Shown in pieces: positions 9,140 to 17,958 of a stretch of 64,000 nt of DNA. Numbering within the stretch: position 1 is the stretch's first letter; every line of letters starts with the position of its first letter. Location: assembly GCF_014252295.1 (NCBI RefSeq), contig NZ_CP059215.1:62001-126000 (forward strand), written 5' to 3'. The notes beneath the pieces were generated by a model. That model worked only from the letters and a program-made list of their open reading frames with translations. It did no database searches and was not told the DNA's origin. The translations under genes were made by a program, and so were the position numbers. The stretch comes from Blattabacterium cuenoti (GTDB taxonomy: Bacteria > Bacteroidota > Bacteroidia > Flavobacteriales > Blattabacteriaceae).

Positions 9140-10519
9140 ATGTCAAATCACTATGATTCCTCTCTCAGAAAACCATTAATTTTAGGTAAAAAAACATTCA
9201 AAAATATTACTGATGATATATTAAATCCTATAGAAAAAAAAGCTGGAAATCTATGGTGGATAGCTTTATTCATTTCTATTTTAGCTTTTTTATGGGGATT
9301 AATATGTATTATCTATACAATAGGAACGGGTATAGGGGTCTGGGGATTAAATAGAACAATAAATTGGGCTTGGGATATTACTAATTTTGTATGGTGGGTT
9401 GGTATTGGTCACGCTGGAACTTTAATTTCCGCTGTTTTATTATTATTTCGTCAAAAATGGCGTTTGTCTATCAATCGATCAGCAGAAGCTATGACAATTT
9501 TTGCGGTTATCCAAGCTGGATTATTCCCCATTATTCACATGGGGAGGCCATGGAATGCCCATTGGGTATTGCCTATCCCTAATCAATTTGGTTCTTTGTG
9601 GCCTAATTTTAATTCTCCTTTATTATGGGATGTTTTCGCAATTAGCACTTATTTTTCTGTATCTACTGTTTTTTGGTTTATGGGATTAATACCTGATTTT
9701 GCTATGATTAGAGATAGGGTATCAGATCCATTTCAAAAAAAAATTTATGGTATTCTTAGTTTTGGATGGGGAGGAACATCAAAAGATTGGCAAAGATTTG
9801 AAGAAATATCCTTGATTTTAGCTGGTCTATGTACACCATTAGTTTTTTCTGTTCATACCATAGTTTCCTTTGATTTTGCAACTTCTGTAATAAAAGGTTG
9901 GCATAGTACTATATTCCCTCCTTATTTTGTAGCAGGAGCCATATTTTCTGGATTTGCAATGGTACAAACTTTACTCGGTGTAGCTAGAAAAGTTCTTTCT
10001 TTAGAAAGTTATATAACAAGAAATCACATAGAATATATGAATATGATTATTTTGTTAACAGGGGGAATCGTTTTATTGGCTTATATTTCAGAATTTATTC
10101 TTGCCTGGTATTCAGGAAATCCATTTGAAAAATTCATTTATTTTTCTAAAGAGGCAGCTACAGGCCCATTTTGGTGGGCTTTTTGGACTTTAATCATTTG
10201 TAATATCATTATTCCTCAATTTTTATGGATTAAATATATACGGAGAAGTTTTTTTTGGTCTTATGTAATAGCTATAATTATAAATATAGGAATGTGGTTT
10301 GAAAGATTTGATATCATTGTTTTAAATCTAAGTCATGACTATCTCCCTTCTTCTTGGACTGGATTTATTCCATCATTTGTAGATGTTGGAATATTTATAG
10401 GAACAATTGGATTGTTCTTTGTTCTTTATTTATTATACATACGTACATTTCCGGTAATATCACAATCAGAATTAAAAACAATCTTAAAACCTTACAACAA
10501 AAACAAAGAAAATGAATAA
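9140..10519 (+). CDS. actC: Alternative complex III subunit ActC, NrfD/PsrC-like quinol-binding membrane protein
   Basis: Polytopic membrane protein (459 aa, about ten hydrophobic segments) of the NrfD/PsrC family, expected to bind quinol on the periplasmic side and pass electrons to ActB. Recognisable family signatures include INWAWDITNFVWWVGIGHAG, FPIIHMGRPW, the long loop FGWGGTSKDW, and the late segment TGPFWWAFW. It overlaps the start of actD by 8 bp (10512-10519), which suggests translational coupling. Base composition matches its neighbours. ActF is its paralogue in the complex. Confidence 0.93.
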   Translation: MSNHYDSSLRKPLILGKKTFKNITDDILNPIEKKAGNLWWIALFISILAFLWGLICIIYTIGTGIGVWGLNRTINWAWDITNFVWWVGIGHAGTLISAVLLLFRQKWRLSINRSAEAMTIFAVIQAGLFPIIHMGRPWNAHWVLPIPNQFGSLWPNFNSPLLWDVFAISTYFSVSTVFWFMGLIPDFAMIRDRVSDPFQKKIYGILSFGWGGTSKDWQRFEEISLILAGLCTPLVFSVHTIVSFDFATSVIKGWHSTIFPPYFVAGAIFSGFAMVQTLLGVARKVLSLESYITRNHIEYMNMIILLTGGIVLLAYISEFILAWYSGNPFEKFIYFSKEAATGPFWWAFWTLIICNIIIPQFLWIKYIRRSFFWSYVIAIIINIGMWFERFDIIVLNLSHDYLPSSWTGFIPSFVDVGIFIGTIGLFFVLYLLYIRTFPVISQSELKTILKPYNKNKENE

Positions 10520-11030
10520 TAAATATATACATGCATTATATGATAATGATTCTACATTAATGAACAGTATTAAGATTCTTCAAAATAATGATTTTAGTAT
10601 ACATGAAGTTTATTCTCCTTTTCCCATTCATAATTTAGATAAAGTATTAAAATTAGAAAAAACTAATTTATCTTTTTTGTCTTTCATGTATGGATTATTT
10701 GGATTTTGCATAGCAAGTATTTTAACTTGGTATACTATGATTTTAGACTGGCCTCAAAATATTGGTGGAAAACCATCTTTTTCTTGGATCAGAAATATTC
10801 CTTCTTTTATTCCTGTAATATTTGAATTATCCATTTTTTTTTCTGCACATTTTATGTGTATTACTTATCTTATTCAATGCAGATTATTTCCAGGATTTAT
10901 TCGGAAAAACCCAGACCCTAGAACCACTGATAATATGTTCTTAATAGAGATTAAAATTAAAAAAAATACTAAAAGATTGGTAAATTTACTGAAAAATAAT
11001 GGAGCAATGGAAGTTTTTATAAAAAATTAA
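10512..11030 (+). CDS. actD: Alternative complex III subunit ActD (DUF3341)
   Basis: A 172-residue DUF3341 protein with a soluble N-terminal region (residues 1-55, including the typical YSPFPIHNLDKVL) and two membrane helices (about 57-75 and 95-120). ActD is a structural membrane subunit of the complex. The phrase PFPIH followed by a Gly-rich helix and WPQNIGGKPSFSW is characteristic. It lies between actC and the cytochrome gene actE, overlapping the former and 14 bp from the latter, so it is almost certainly part of the same transcript. Confidence 0.9.
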   Translation: MNNKYIHALYDNDSTLMNSIKILQNNDFSIHEVYSPFPIHNLDKVLKLEKTNLSFLSFMYGLFGFCIASILTWYTMILDWPQNIGGKPSFSWIRNIPSFIPVIFELSIFFSAHFMCITYLIQCRLFPGFIRKNPDPRTTDNMFLIEIKIKKNTKRLVNLLKNNGAMEVFIKN

Positions 11031-11044
11031 AGATCTCTTGAATA

Positions 11045-11656
11045 ATGAAAAATTTTTATAGAATTACTATCATATTAAATATGACTTCTATATTTATATT
11101 AGGATCTTGTTGGTTGGATAAGAAAAAACCAAATATAGTTTACATGCCAGACATGTATTATTCAGACGCATATGAGCCTTATTCAGATCCTGATTTTTAT
11201 TATTATAAAAAAATTAAAAAAATTAAAATTCCATTATTTTTGAATGGTAAAACTTCTTCTCTTTTACCAGTAAAAGGAACGGTTCCAAGAACTGATTTTT
11301 ATAACTCTATTTCATATGAAATAGAAAATAAAGGATTTAATTATTCTAAAAAAATAATCACATATCCTTTTCATGTTCATGAAAATAACAATGAAGATAT
11401 TTTAAAAAATGGAAAAAAATTATATCAAATCAATTGTTCTATATGTCATGGAGATAATGGAGATGGAGAAGGTCAATTAGTAAAAAATGAAAAAATATTA
11501 GGAATTCCTAATTATAAAGATAGAAATATTACTATTGGAAGTGTTTATTATGTTATTACATACGGTAAAAATAATATGAATTCTTATGCTTCTCAATTAA
11601 ATGAAATGGACAGATGGAACATATCTGAATACGTTATGTATCTAAAAAATAAATAA
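11045..11656 (+). CDS. actE: Alternative complex III subunit ActE, monoheme cytochrome c lipoprotein
   Basis: Monoheme cytochrome c of 203 aa. The N-terminus is a lipoprotein signal (FILGSCW, lipid-accepting C22) and the single heme motif is CSICH at C131, followed by GDNGDGEG. The late methionine in YGKNNMNSYASQL fits an axial heme ligand as in other class I cytochromes. It would be the exit point for electrons toward a soluble cytochrome or a terminal oxidase. No oxidase genes are in the window. Gap to actF is 9 bp. Confidence 0.9.
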   Translation: MKNFYRITIILNMTSIFILGSCWLDKKKPNIVYMPDMYYSDAYEPYSDPDFYYYKKIKKIKIPLFLNGKTSSLLPVKGTVPRTDFYNSISYEIENKGFNYSKKIITYPFHVHENNNEDILKNGKKLYQINCSICHGDNGDGEGQLVKNEKILGIPNYKDRNITIGSVYYVITYGKNNMNSYASQLNEMDRWNISEYVMYLKNK

Positions 11657-11665
11657 AAAATAAAC

Positions 11666-12937
11666 ATGTATCAATTTATTAAAAATAATAAAAGAATTGC
11701 TATTCTTATAATGATTATAGGTTTTGTTTTTATTTTTTTAGACAAAATTCTTTTAGAAGATTTAGAAAAAAATAAAAATTTTTTAAACTTTAATAAAGAA
11801 AAAAAAATTCTGACACATGAGGAAACAGAAAAAAACAACAATCCTTGGACAGGTTTATATATTTCTATTTTTTATTTTACTTCTATTTCTTTAGGATCCC
11901 TATTTTTTCTAGTTATTCAAAACGTTTCAAAATCAGGTTGGTCTGTTATTTTACATCCTATTATGGAAATAATAGCATCTTTTATTCCATATGGATGTTC
12001 TATGATTTTTATCATTTTATTATTAAATACAATGGATTGGATTCATATGTTTCATTGGATGGATTCTAATTTATATAATCCAAACTCTATAAAATTTGAT
12101 AAAATTATAGAAAGCAAAAAATTATTTTTAAATATTCCTTTTTTTTTAATAAGAAGTATTATTTATGTATTAGGATGCAGTTTTTTTTATTTAAAAATAA
12201 AAAAAATATCTTCTACATTATATAAAACACATTCTCTGAATGATTATAAAAAATTATATTTCATATCTGTTATTTTTATTGTATTTTTCTCTATTATTTC
12301 TATATTTATGGCATGGGATTGGATTATGTCGTTAAATCCACATTGGTTTAGTACTTTATTTGGATGGTATGTTTTTAGTAGTTATCTAGTGACAGGAATA
12401 GGAACTATTACAATAGTAGCTATTTACCTAAATAAAAAAGGATATTTTCCATTATTTAGAAAAAGTCATTTACACGATTTAAGTAAGTATTTATTTTCTA
12501 GTAGCTTATTATGGACTTACTTTTGGTTTTCACAATTCTTACTTTATTGGTACGGAAATGTTCCAGAAGAAATTGCCTATTTCTTAAAAAGAGAAGAAAT
12601 GTATAATTTCATTCATTTTTGGATGCTTATTCCAAATTTTGTAATTCCTTTTTTTGGATTAATAAGCAGCAATAGCAAATCTAATCCTAATATTGTGTTT
12701 ACAGTATCTTTAATTTTACTAATTGGACATTATATAGATATCTATAATTTGATAGCTCCAGATGTTAATATAGAAGGAAATATAAAATATGGAATATCTG
12801 AAATAGGTTCTATCTTATTAATAGGTGGATTTTTCATTTATATTTTGTGTTATAAAATAAATAAGAAAGAATTAAATGCTTCAATAGGAAATCCTTTTTT
12901 TCAAGAAAGTAAGAATTATAAATATCCCTACATGTAA
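11666..12937 (+). CDS. actF: Alternative complex III subunit ActF, membrane protein
   Basis: Polytopic membrane protein (423 aa, about ten segments) related to ActC and forming the second large membrane subunit of the complex. Typical stretches are FIPYGCSMIFIILLLNTMDWIHMFHWMD, MAWDWIMSLNPHWFSTLFGWY and FWMLIPNFVIPFFG. Last gene of actA-F. In many Bacteroidota the cluster continues with cytochrome c oxidase genes, but here a convergent trkA gene follows after 90 bp. The terminal oxidase must therefore be encoded elsewhere. Confidence 0.92.
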   Translation: MYQFIKNNKRIAILIMIIGFVFIFLDKILLEDLEKNKNFLNFNKEKKILTHEETEKNNNPWTGLYISIFYFTSISLGSLFFLVIQNVSKSGWSVILHPIMEIIASFIPYGCSMIFIILLLNTMDWIHMFHWMDSNLYNPNSIKFDKIIESKKLFLNIPFFLIRSIIYVLGCSFFYLKIKKISSTLYKTHSLNDYKKLYFISVIFIVFFSIISIFMAWDWIMSLNPHWFSTLFGWYVFSSYLVTGIGTITIVAIYLNKKGYFPLFRKSHLHDLSKYLFSSSLLWTYFWFSQFLLYWYGNVPEEIAYFLKREEMYNFIHFWMLIPNFVIPFFGLISSNSKSNPNIVFTVSLILLIGHYIDIYNLIAPDVNIEGNIKYGISEIGSILLIGGFFIYILCYKINKKELNASIGNPFFQESKNYKYPYM

Positions 12938-13027
12938 CCGTTAAGAAATAAAATTAATAAAAAAAACATTTTAAAATTTTCTATTTATTCTTTAAAATAT
13001 TTTATTTTTTACATTGAAAATAGAAAC

Positions 13028-13717
13028 CTATTTTTTATCTTTTAAAAAATTCATTATAGATTTATTAGATCCAAAAAGAGTCAATATATCACCTGTTTGC
13101 AAAATAGTATCACCTGTAACCAATCCAATTACTTTTCTTGTAAAATTTTCTTTTGAAGACATAGGATTTTTAATATCTCGTATTACAGTAATTAAAGAAA
13201 CAGAATATTTTTGTGTTAGTTTCAAACTTTTGAGAGATTTTCCACTAAAAGAAGATGGAGAAAAAACCTCTGCTATGGAATGTTTATTATCTACTCTAAA
13301 ATAATCTAAAGCATAATTAAAAGATATTTGTTTAGTTAATCTAAAAGCAGCGTCCTGTTCTGGATGCACAACATCACTGATTCCCATTGCTTCTAATATC
13401 GTATCATGTATCTTTGATAAAGATCTACTAACTATTCTAAGATTTTTGTACTTCTTTTTAAGGATTGCAGTAGTTACTATTGATGAGCCTTCATTTTCTC
13501 CAATGGCTACAATTCCTAAATCTGCTTGTTGAATAGGTAATACTTTATAAGCAGATTCATTATTAGCATCCATACATACTACATTTGCTATATGATCTTT
13601 TAATAAATCTATCTTTTCCATTTTATGATCTATACCGAACACTTCGTGTCCATTATCCGTTAAATTGAGAGCTAAAGATCTTCCAAAATTTCCTAACCCT
13701 ATAATTATAATCTTCAT
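13028..13717 (-). CDS. trkA: TrkA/KtrA-type potassium uptake regulatory protein
   Basis: Cytosolic RCK protein of 229 aa that gates a potassium channel-like partner. The N-terminal nucleotide-binding Rossmann fold shows GLGNFGRS (G7, G9, G12) and the acidic end of strand 2 in GIDHKMEK. The C-terminal ~75 residues form the RCK_C domain (SLKSLKLTQKYSV ... GDILTLFGS). Its length, about half of E. coli TrkA, fits a single-unit KtrA-like protein. It lies 26 bp downstream of its partner trkH on the same strand. Nucleotide and c-di-AMP control are known for the family; no riboswitch for the latter is visible here. Confidence 0.9.
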   Translation of the reverse strand: MKIIIIGLGNFGRSLALNLTDNGHEVFGIDHKMEKIDLLKDHIANVVCMDANNESAYKVLPIQQADLGIVAIGENEGSSIVTTAILKKKYKNLRIVSRSLSKIHDTILEAMGISDVVHPEQDAAFRLTKQISFNYALDYFRVDNKHSIAEVFSPSSFSGKSLKSLKLTQKYSVSLITVIRDIKNPMSSKENFTRKVIGLVTGDTILQTGDILTLFGSNKSIMNFLKDKK

Positions 13718-13743
13718 GTTTTTATTATGTAAATCTATTAATA

Positions 13744-15492
13744 TTAATTAATCAGTATATTTCCTTTAGGAAATCTATAATAATAATGAGAACTAATTTT
13801 ATTTTTCTTGAATAATCCAACCATTACGTTAAATATCCCTATTCTTCCTAATAACATTAGACATATTAAAATCAATTTACTTCCATTAGATAAACTAGAA
13901 GTGATTCCCAAAGATAATCCTACTGTTGAAAAAGCAGAAAAAACTTCAAAAGAAATAGATAAAATATCTTTTTTAGGATCTAAAAAAATAATAATTAAAA
14001 TACTTATGTATATCACGATTAACGATAACATAATAATTGAAAAGGATAATCGGATAGATTCTGAAGGTATTTCTTTTCTTTCTATTTCTAATCTATTTTT
14101 TCCTCTGGATAAAGAAATAATATTCATTAATGCTAATGCAAAAGTACTTGTCTTAATTCCACCACCAGTAGAAGCTGGAGAAGCTCCTATCCACATTAAA
14201 AATATAGTTAAAAAAATAGTTATTGGAGCTAAATTATTCATGTTTACAACATGAAATCCTGCTGTTCTAGACGTAGCAGAAGAAAAAAATGAAGCAATCC
14301 ATTTTCCATAAAAAGAAGAATGTTCCGAAAGAGAAGAATGATATTCACTGATATAGTAAAAAACAGTTCCAAAAAAAAGTAAAAAAACAGTTGTTGTTAC
14401 AACGATTTTTGTATTTAAAGTTACTATATGTGCAGGATGATGAAGATACTCATCTTTAAAAATTTTATAAAAATATTTTTTTATGGTCAACCATATATAT
14501 GTAAAAAAATTAAATAGAATATTAAACCCTATTCCACCTAATATTAATAAAAAAGCAACAATTATCTGTAAAAAATAATTAAACCTTACAGAATGTGAAT
14601 ATAATCCTTTACTAAGAGTAGAAAAGCCACTATTGCAAAAAGCGGAAATAGAATGAAAAATTGAAAAAAACAAAGGACTATCAGTCTCTATTGTATTTTG
14701 ATCCTTAATAGAACAATAGATTAACAAAGTTCCTATAAGTTCTATTGTTATAGTAAACATAACTACCTTTACAGCTAGAGTAAGAACATTACTTGTTGTT
14801 TTTGTATTTAAAAAATTGCTAACGAAAATAGCTTCTTTAAAAGAAAATCCATCTTTAAAAAAATAACTAAAAAAAGAAGTTATAGTTAAAATCCCTAAAC
14901 CTCCCAATTCAACTAAAATAAGTATAATTACCTTTCCTAAATAAGTAAAATCTTTAGCTGTATCTAATACGGATAATCCTGTAACACATACAGCGCTAGT
15001 AGAAGTAAATAAAGCATCTATAAATGATATTTTTTTGACTGTAGATGCTGGAAACATTAACAAAAATGAACCTAAGAAAGATAAGGAAACAAAACTTATA
15101 ATAAATATAAAAGCAGGATTGTTTATTTTTGAATAAATTATTCGTATAAAATAAGTAACACGAATAAGTATATGTAGAATTAAACTAACCAATAAATATA
15201 TTTTTATGTCGTCTGTTATTTTTTCATCATTACATAAAAATATTTTCCATAAAGAGAAAATAATAAAAATTACCAATATAAAAAAAGACAAAAAAACCAT
15301 TAATTTATAATTCCTTTTTAAGTCTGTTTTTAAAAGAATAAAAATATGTATTATACTTATAATGAAGACTAATCCTATAATCATTTCGGAATTGAAAAAT
15401 CGAAAAGTTTCCCATCCTAGAGAAATTATTATATAAAGTAATATAATTGAAGTTGCAATTTCTAAAAAATTTCGAAGTCTAATTTTAATCAT
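13744..15492 (-). CDS. trkH: TrkH/KtrB-type potassium transporter subunit
   Basis: Membrane potassium transporter of 582 aa belonging to the SKT superfamily. Four pore-loop regions can be traced, for example TSTSAVCVTGLSV, SAFCNSGFST, SATSRTAGFHVVNM and SAFSTVGLSLG, each holding a selectivity-filter glycine. The first ~140 residues add several hydrophobic segments ahead of the core, as seen in Bacteroidota homologues. It forms a two-gene operon with trkA. The 293-bp gap upstream carries an imperfect hairpin (15609-15636) but no recognisable promoter. Confidence 0.9.
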   Translation of the reverse strand: MIKIRLRNFLEIATSIILLYIIISLGWETFRFFNSEMIIGLVFIISIIHIFILLKTDLKRNYKLMVFLSFFILVIFIIFSLWKIFLCNDEKITDDIKIYLLVSLILHILIRVTYFIRIIYSKINNPAFIFIISFVSLSFLGSFLLMFPASTVKKISFIDALFTSTSAVCVTGLSVLDTAKDFTYLGKVIILILVELGGLGILTITSFFSYFFKDGFSFKEAIFVSNFLNTKTTSNVLTLAVKVVMFTITIELIGTLLIYCSIKDQNTIETDSPLFFSIFHSISAFCNSGFSTLSKGLYSHSVRFNYFLQIIVAFLLILGGIGFNILFNFFTYIWLTIKKYFYKIFKDEYLHHPAHIVTLNTKIVVTTTVFLLFFGTVFYYISEYHSSLSEHSSFYGKWIASFFSSATSRTAGFHVVNMNNLAPITIFLTIFLMWIGASPASTGGGIKTSTFALALMNIISLSRGKNRLEIERKEIPSESIRLSFSIIMLSLIVIYISILIIIFLDPKKDILSISFEVFSAFSTVGLSLGITSSLSNGSKLILICLMLLGRIGIFNVMVGLFKKNKISSHYYYRFPKGNILIN

Positions 15493-15785
15493 GATTTTTA
15501 TGAAACATTTTTTGATTATTTCGAATATTTCTCTTTTTGTTACTTGGAAAGTTTTATTACATACATTTACATTGATTATATAAAATCATTACTTATTTTA
15601 TTTTTTCGAACACTTTCGTATAAACTACGAAATGTTACGGAGTTTTCTTTTTGAGAATGATAATGGTTTCAATATGATAATTTTACCCTTCTTTATCTAA
15701 GTAATTTTAATTTTGTTTCTGTTACTCAGAAAGAGTATCTTTTCTAAAAAAATTTATGGATTTTTATCGTAGTCTATTAAAAAAT
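15493..15785. other. Longest stretch without a protein gene
   Basis: A 293-bp AT-rich stretch between the start of trkH and the end of tsaB, both leftward. I see no open reading frame of note and no tRNA. It holds one imperfect inverted repeat at 15609-15636: TTTCGTA, loop TAAAC, TACGAAA, extended by AACA/TGTT with one bulged base. It may hold the trkH promoter or the tsaB terminator; otherwise it looks like decaying spacer. Confidence 0.5.
15609..15636. repeat. Imperfect hairpin between tsaB and trkH
   Basis: Seven perfect pairs (TTTCGTA/TACGAAA) around a 5-base loop, plus four more pairs after a bulge. On the plus strand it is followed by a weak T-rich tract; on the minus strand, in the direction of tsaB and trkH, no T-run follows. 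Terminator, operator and chance are all possible. Confidence 0.35.
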
Positions 15786-16421
15786 TTATAAATAAAAAGG
15801 AACAAATTTTTCAATATCATCAAATTTTTTATCGCAAAACTTTACGTAAGAAATAAAAGACATATCTATTGCAGATGGATAAGCTTTAAAGAAAAAATTT
15901 TTTTTAGAAATCAATTTTTCTACGGAAAAATCAACATTTCCTATAAAGTGTACTTTTTGATTTTTCGTGAATCGTGTAAAAAAATCGTCATGAATTTTTT
16001 TAATAGAAATTGGATATAATCTTTTTTTTGATTCATTAAACAATGAAGTATAAAACAAATCAGATTTAGCTTGTATCATTGGAATCAAAAATCCACTTTT
16101 TACATTTATTTTTTGACTTAAAATAGTTAAAGAATCCATAGATAATAAAGGAATCCCTAATGAATAACATAACCCTTTAGCTGAGGAAGATCCTATTCTT
16201 AAAGCGGTGTATGACCCTGGCCCTTTACTAACGCAAACAGATTTTAAATCTTTAAGATGTATTTTAGAAATTTCTGTAGCATATTTTATAAATGTGTGTA
16301 ATTTTTCTGAATGAAAATATTCTTTCGAATATTCTTCTATAGAGACTAGACATAATCCATTTTTAGCAATACTCACTGAACAATTTTTAGTAGAAGTTTC
16401 TAAATTTAGAATTAAAGACAT
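15786..16421 (-). CDS. tsaB: tRNA threonylcarbamoyladenosine biosynthesis protein TsaB
   Basis: Partner of TsaD in making t6A at position 37 of ANN-decoding tRNAs. The N-terminal ASKHA-like fold begins LILNLETSTKNCSVSIA and continues with the hallmark CVSKGPGSYTALRIGSSSAKGLCYSLGIPLL. Its length of 211 aa is typical. It is divergent from nadE, with only 15 bp between the two start codons, so both promoters must overlap the other gene's 5' end. tsaC, tsaD and tsaE are not in the window. Confidence 0.92.
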   Translation of the reverse strand: MSLILNLETSTKNCSVSIAKNGLCLVSIEEYSKEYFHSEKLHTFIKYATEISKIHLKDLKSVCVSKGPGSYTALRIGSSSAKGLCYSLGIPLLSMDSLTILSQKINVKSGFLIPMIQAKSDLFYTSLFNESKKRLYPISIKKIHDDFFTRFTKNQKVHFIGNVDFSVEKLISKKNFFFKAYPSAIDMSFISYVKFCDKKFDDIEKFVPFYL

Positions 16422-16436
16422 ATAAATTTTATTATA

Positions 16437-17213
16437 TTGAAAACAAAAAAGATCATTAAATATATTGTTTTTTGGTTAAAAAAATATATTGATCAATCTC
16501 AATCAAATGGTTTTATAATTGGAATATCTGGTGGAATAGATTCTTCTGTAACTTCTTCTTTAGTAGCCATGACAAAATTTCCTACTATAGTTTTGGAAAT
16601 GCCTATTTTAGAAAAGAAAAAAAATTTTTTGGCTGAAAAACATGCAAAATTTTTAACTAATACATATTCAAATGTTTCTTATTTCAAAAAAGATTTATCT
16701 ATTTTATTTACTTCTTTTTGTCATATAATTAATAAAAAAAATAAAAAATCTTCTTTAGCACTGGCAAATCTTCAATCTCGTCTTCGAATGTTAACTTTAT
16801 ACTATTACGCCAACGTGAAAAATTATCTCGTTGTTGGAACTGGAAATAAAGTAGAAGATTTTGGAGTAGGTTTTTTTACAAAATATGGAGATGGAGGAGT
16901 TGATTTACATCCTATAGCTGATTTAACTAAAAGCGAAGTTCGTTTTCTCGCAAAAGAGTTAAATATAGTAGATGAAATTCAAAAAGCAAAACCAACAGAT
17001 GGACTTTGGGAGGATGAAAGATCAGATGAAAATCAATTAGGAGTTTCTTATGAAGAATTAGAATGGGCTATGAAAATTACAAAAAAAAAAGATTGTAATT
17101 TTTCTAAAGAGAAATACAAAATCTTCAAAAGATATCAAATTTTAAATCAAAAAAATAAACACAAGATGATTCTTATTCCGGTTTGTAAAATTCCTTCCTT
17201 ATTTAAGGTATAA
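16437..17213 (+). CDS. nadE: NAD synthetase (ammonia-dependent type)
   Basis: Final step of NAD synthesis: adenylation of nicotinic acid adenine dinucleotide and amidation. The PP-loop SGGIDSSVTSSLV lies near residue 31, and GTGNKVEDFGVGFFTKYGDGGVD is the characteristic substrate-binding stretch. There is no glutaminase domain, so free ammonia is the expected nitrogen donor. The reading frame begins with TTG at 16437; an in-frame stop at 16413 and no intervening ATG rule out a longer ATG start. A 10-A run occurs at 17081-17090 without breaking the frame. Confidence 0.9.
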   Translation: MKTKKIIKYIVFWLKKYIDQSQSNGFIIGISGGIDSSVTSSLVAMTKFPTIVLEMPILEKKKNFLAEKHAKFLTNTYSNVSYFKKDLSILFTSFCHIINKKNKKSSLALANLQSRLRMLTLYYYANVKNYLVVGTGNKVEDFGVGFFTKYGDGGVDLHPIADLTKSEVRFLAKELNIVDEIQKAKPTDGLWEDERSDENQLGVSYEELEWAMKITKKKDCNFSKEKYKIFKRYQILNQKNKHKMILIPVCKIPSLFKV

Positions 17214-17297
17214 AAGTCATATAAAGAAAAATATGATAAAATTAATCATACAAAATCCTTTTCGTAACTTTGTTATTCTATAGATTAAGTTTATTCT

Positions 17298-17945
17298 ATG
17301 ATGGAAGAAAAACATAAAAAAATTAACTCAACTAATCATGAAATGTCTTCACGAGACAAGTATTTTTTGATGAATGATGAAGATAAAATTGAAAAAATAG
17401 AAAAATATTTTTTTCAAATCATGAAAATATTAGGCTTAGATATGAATGACGATAGCTTGCGTCGTACTCCTAAACGTGTGGCAAAAATGTTTATTCAAGA
17501 AATATTTAGCGGTCTAAATCCAAAAAATACTCCAACAACTTCTATTTTCGATAACAAATATCAGTATAATCAAATGTTAATAGAAAAAAATATAACAGTT
17601 TATTCCACTTGTGAACATCATTTTCTTCCTATCGTAGGAAAAGCTCATGTTGGTTATATTTCCAATGGAAAAGTTATAGGTCTTTCCAAAATTAATAGAA
17701 TTGTAAATTTTTATGCAAAAAGACCACAAGTTCAAGAACGTTTAACTATGCAAATTGTAGAATCTTTACAAGAAATGTTAGATACAAAAAATGTAGCCTG
17801 TGTTATAGAAGCGAAACATTTATGTGTAAATTCTAGAGGAATTAGAGATATAGACAGTAGAACAGTGACTACTAAATTAGTAGGATCCTTCAATATAAAT
17901 TCCGAAATTCGTAAAGAATTTCTACATCATATTGGAATTTCTTAA
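17298..17945 (+). CDS. folE: GTP cyclohydrolase I
   Basis: Converts GTP to dihydroneopterin triphosphate, the first step of folate synthesis. The active-site core is intact: CEHHFLPIVGKAHVGYI with the zinc cysteine and histidines, LSKINRIV, and the late CVIEAKHLCVNSRGIRD supplying the second zinc cysteine. Length 215 aa is normal. Translation may start at ATG 17298 or at the adjacent ATG 17301. It stands 13 bp before cysS in the same direction, so they are probably co-transcribed. Confidence 0.95.
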   Translation: MMEEKHKKINSTNHEMSSRDKYFLMNDEDKIEKIEKYFFQIMKILGLDMNDDSLRRTPKRVAKMFIQEIFSGLNPKNTPTTSIFDNKYQYNQMLIEKNITVYSTCEHHFLPIVGKAHVGYISNGKVIGLSKINRIVNFYAKRPQVQERLTMQIVESLQEMLDTKNVACVIEAKHLCVNSRGIRDIDSRTVTTKLVGSFNINSEIRKEFLHHIGIS

Positions 17946-17958
17946 AATGGAATAAAAT

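Noticed and set aside
12938..13027. Bidirectional terminator between actF and trkA
   Set aside because: AT-only runs give many weak self-complementary matches but no stem that stands out from the background composition.
13808..14254. 148-codon frame antisense to trkH
   Set aside because: Composition mirrors the membrane-helix codons of trkH on the other strand; no family resemblance.
15493..15785. c-di-AMP riboswitch controlling the potassium uptake genes
   Set aside because: No multi-stem structure or recognisable conserved blocks of that class; only one imperfect hairpin is present.
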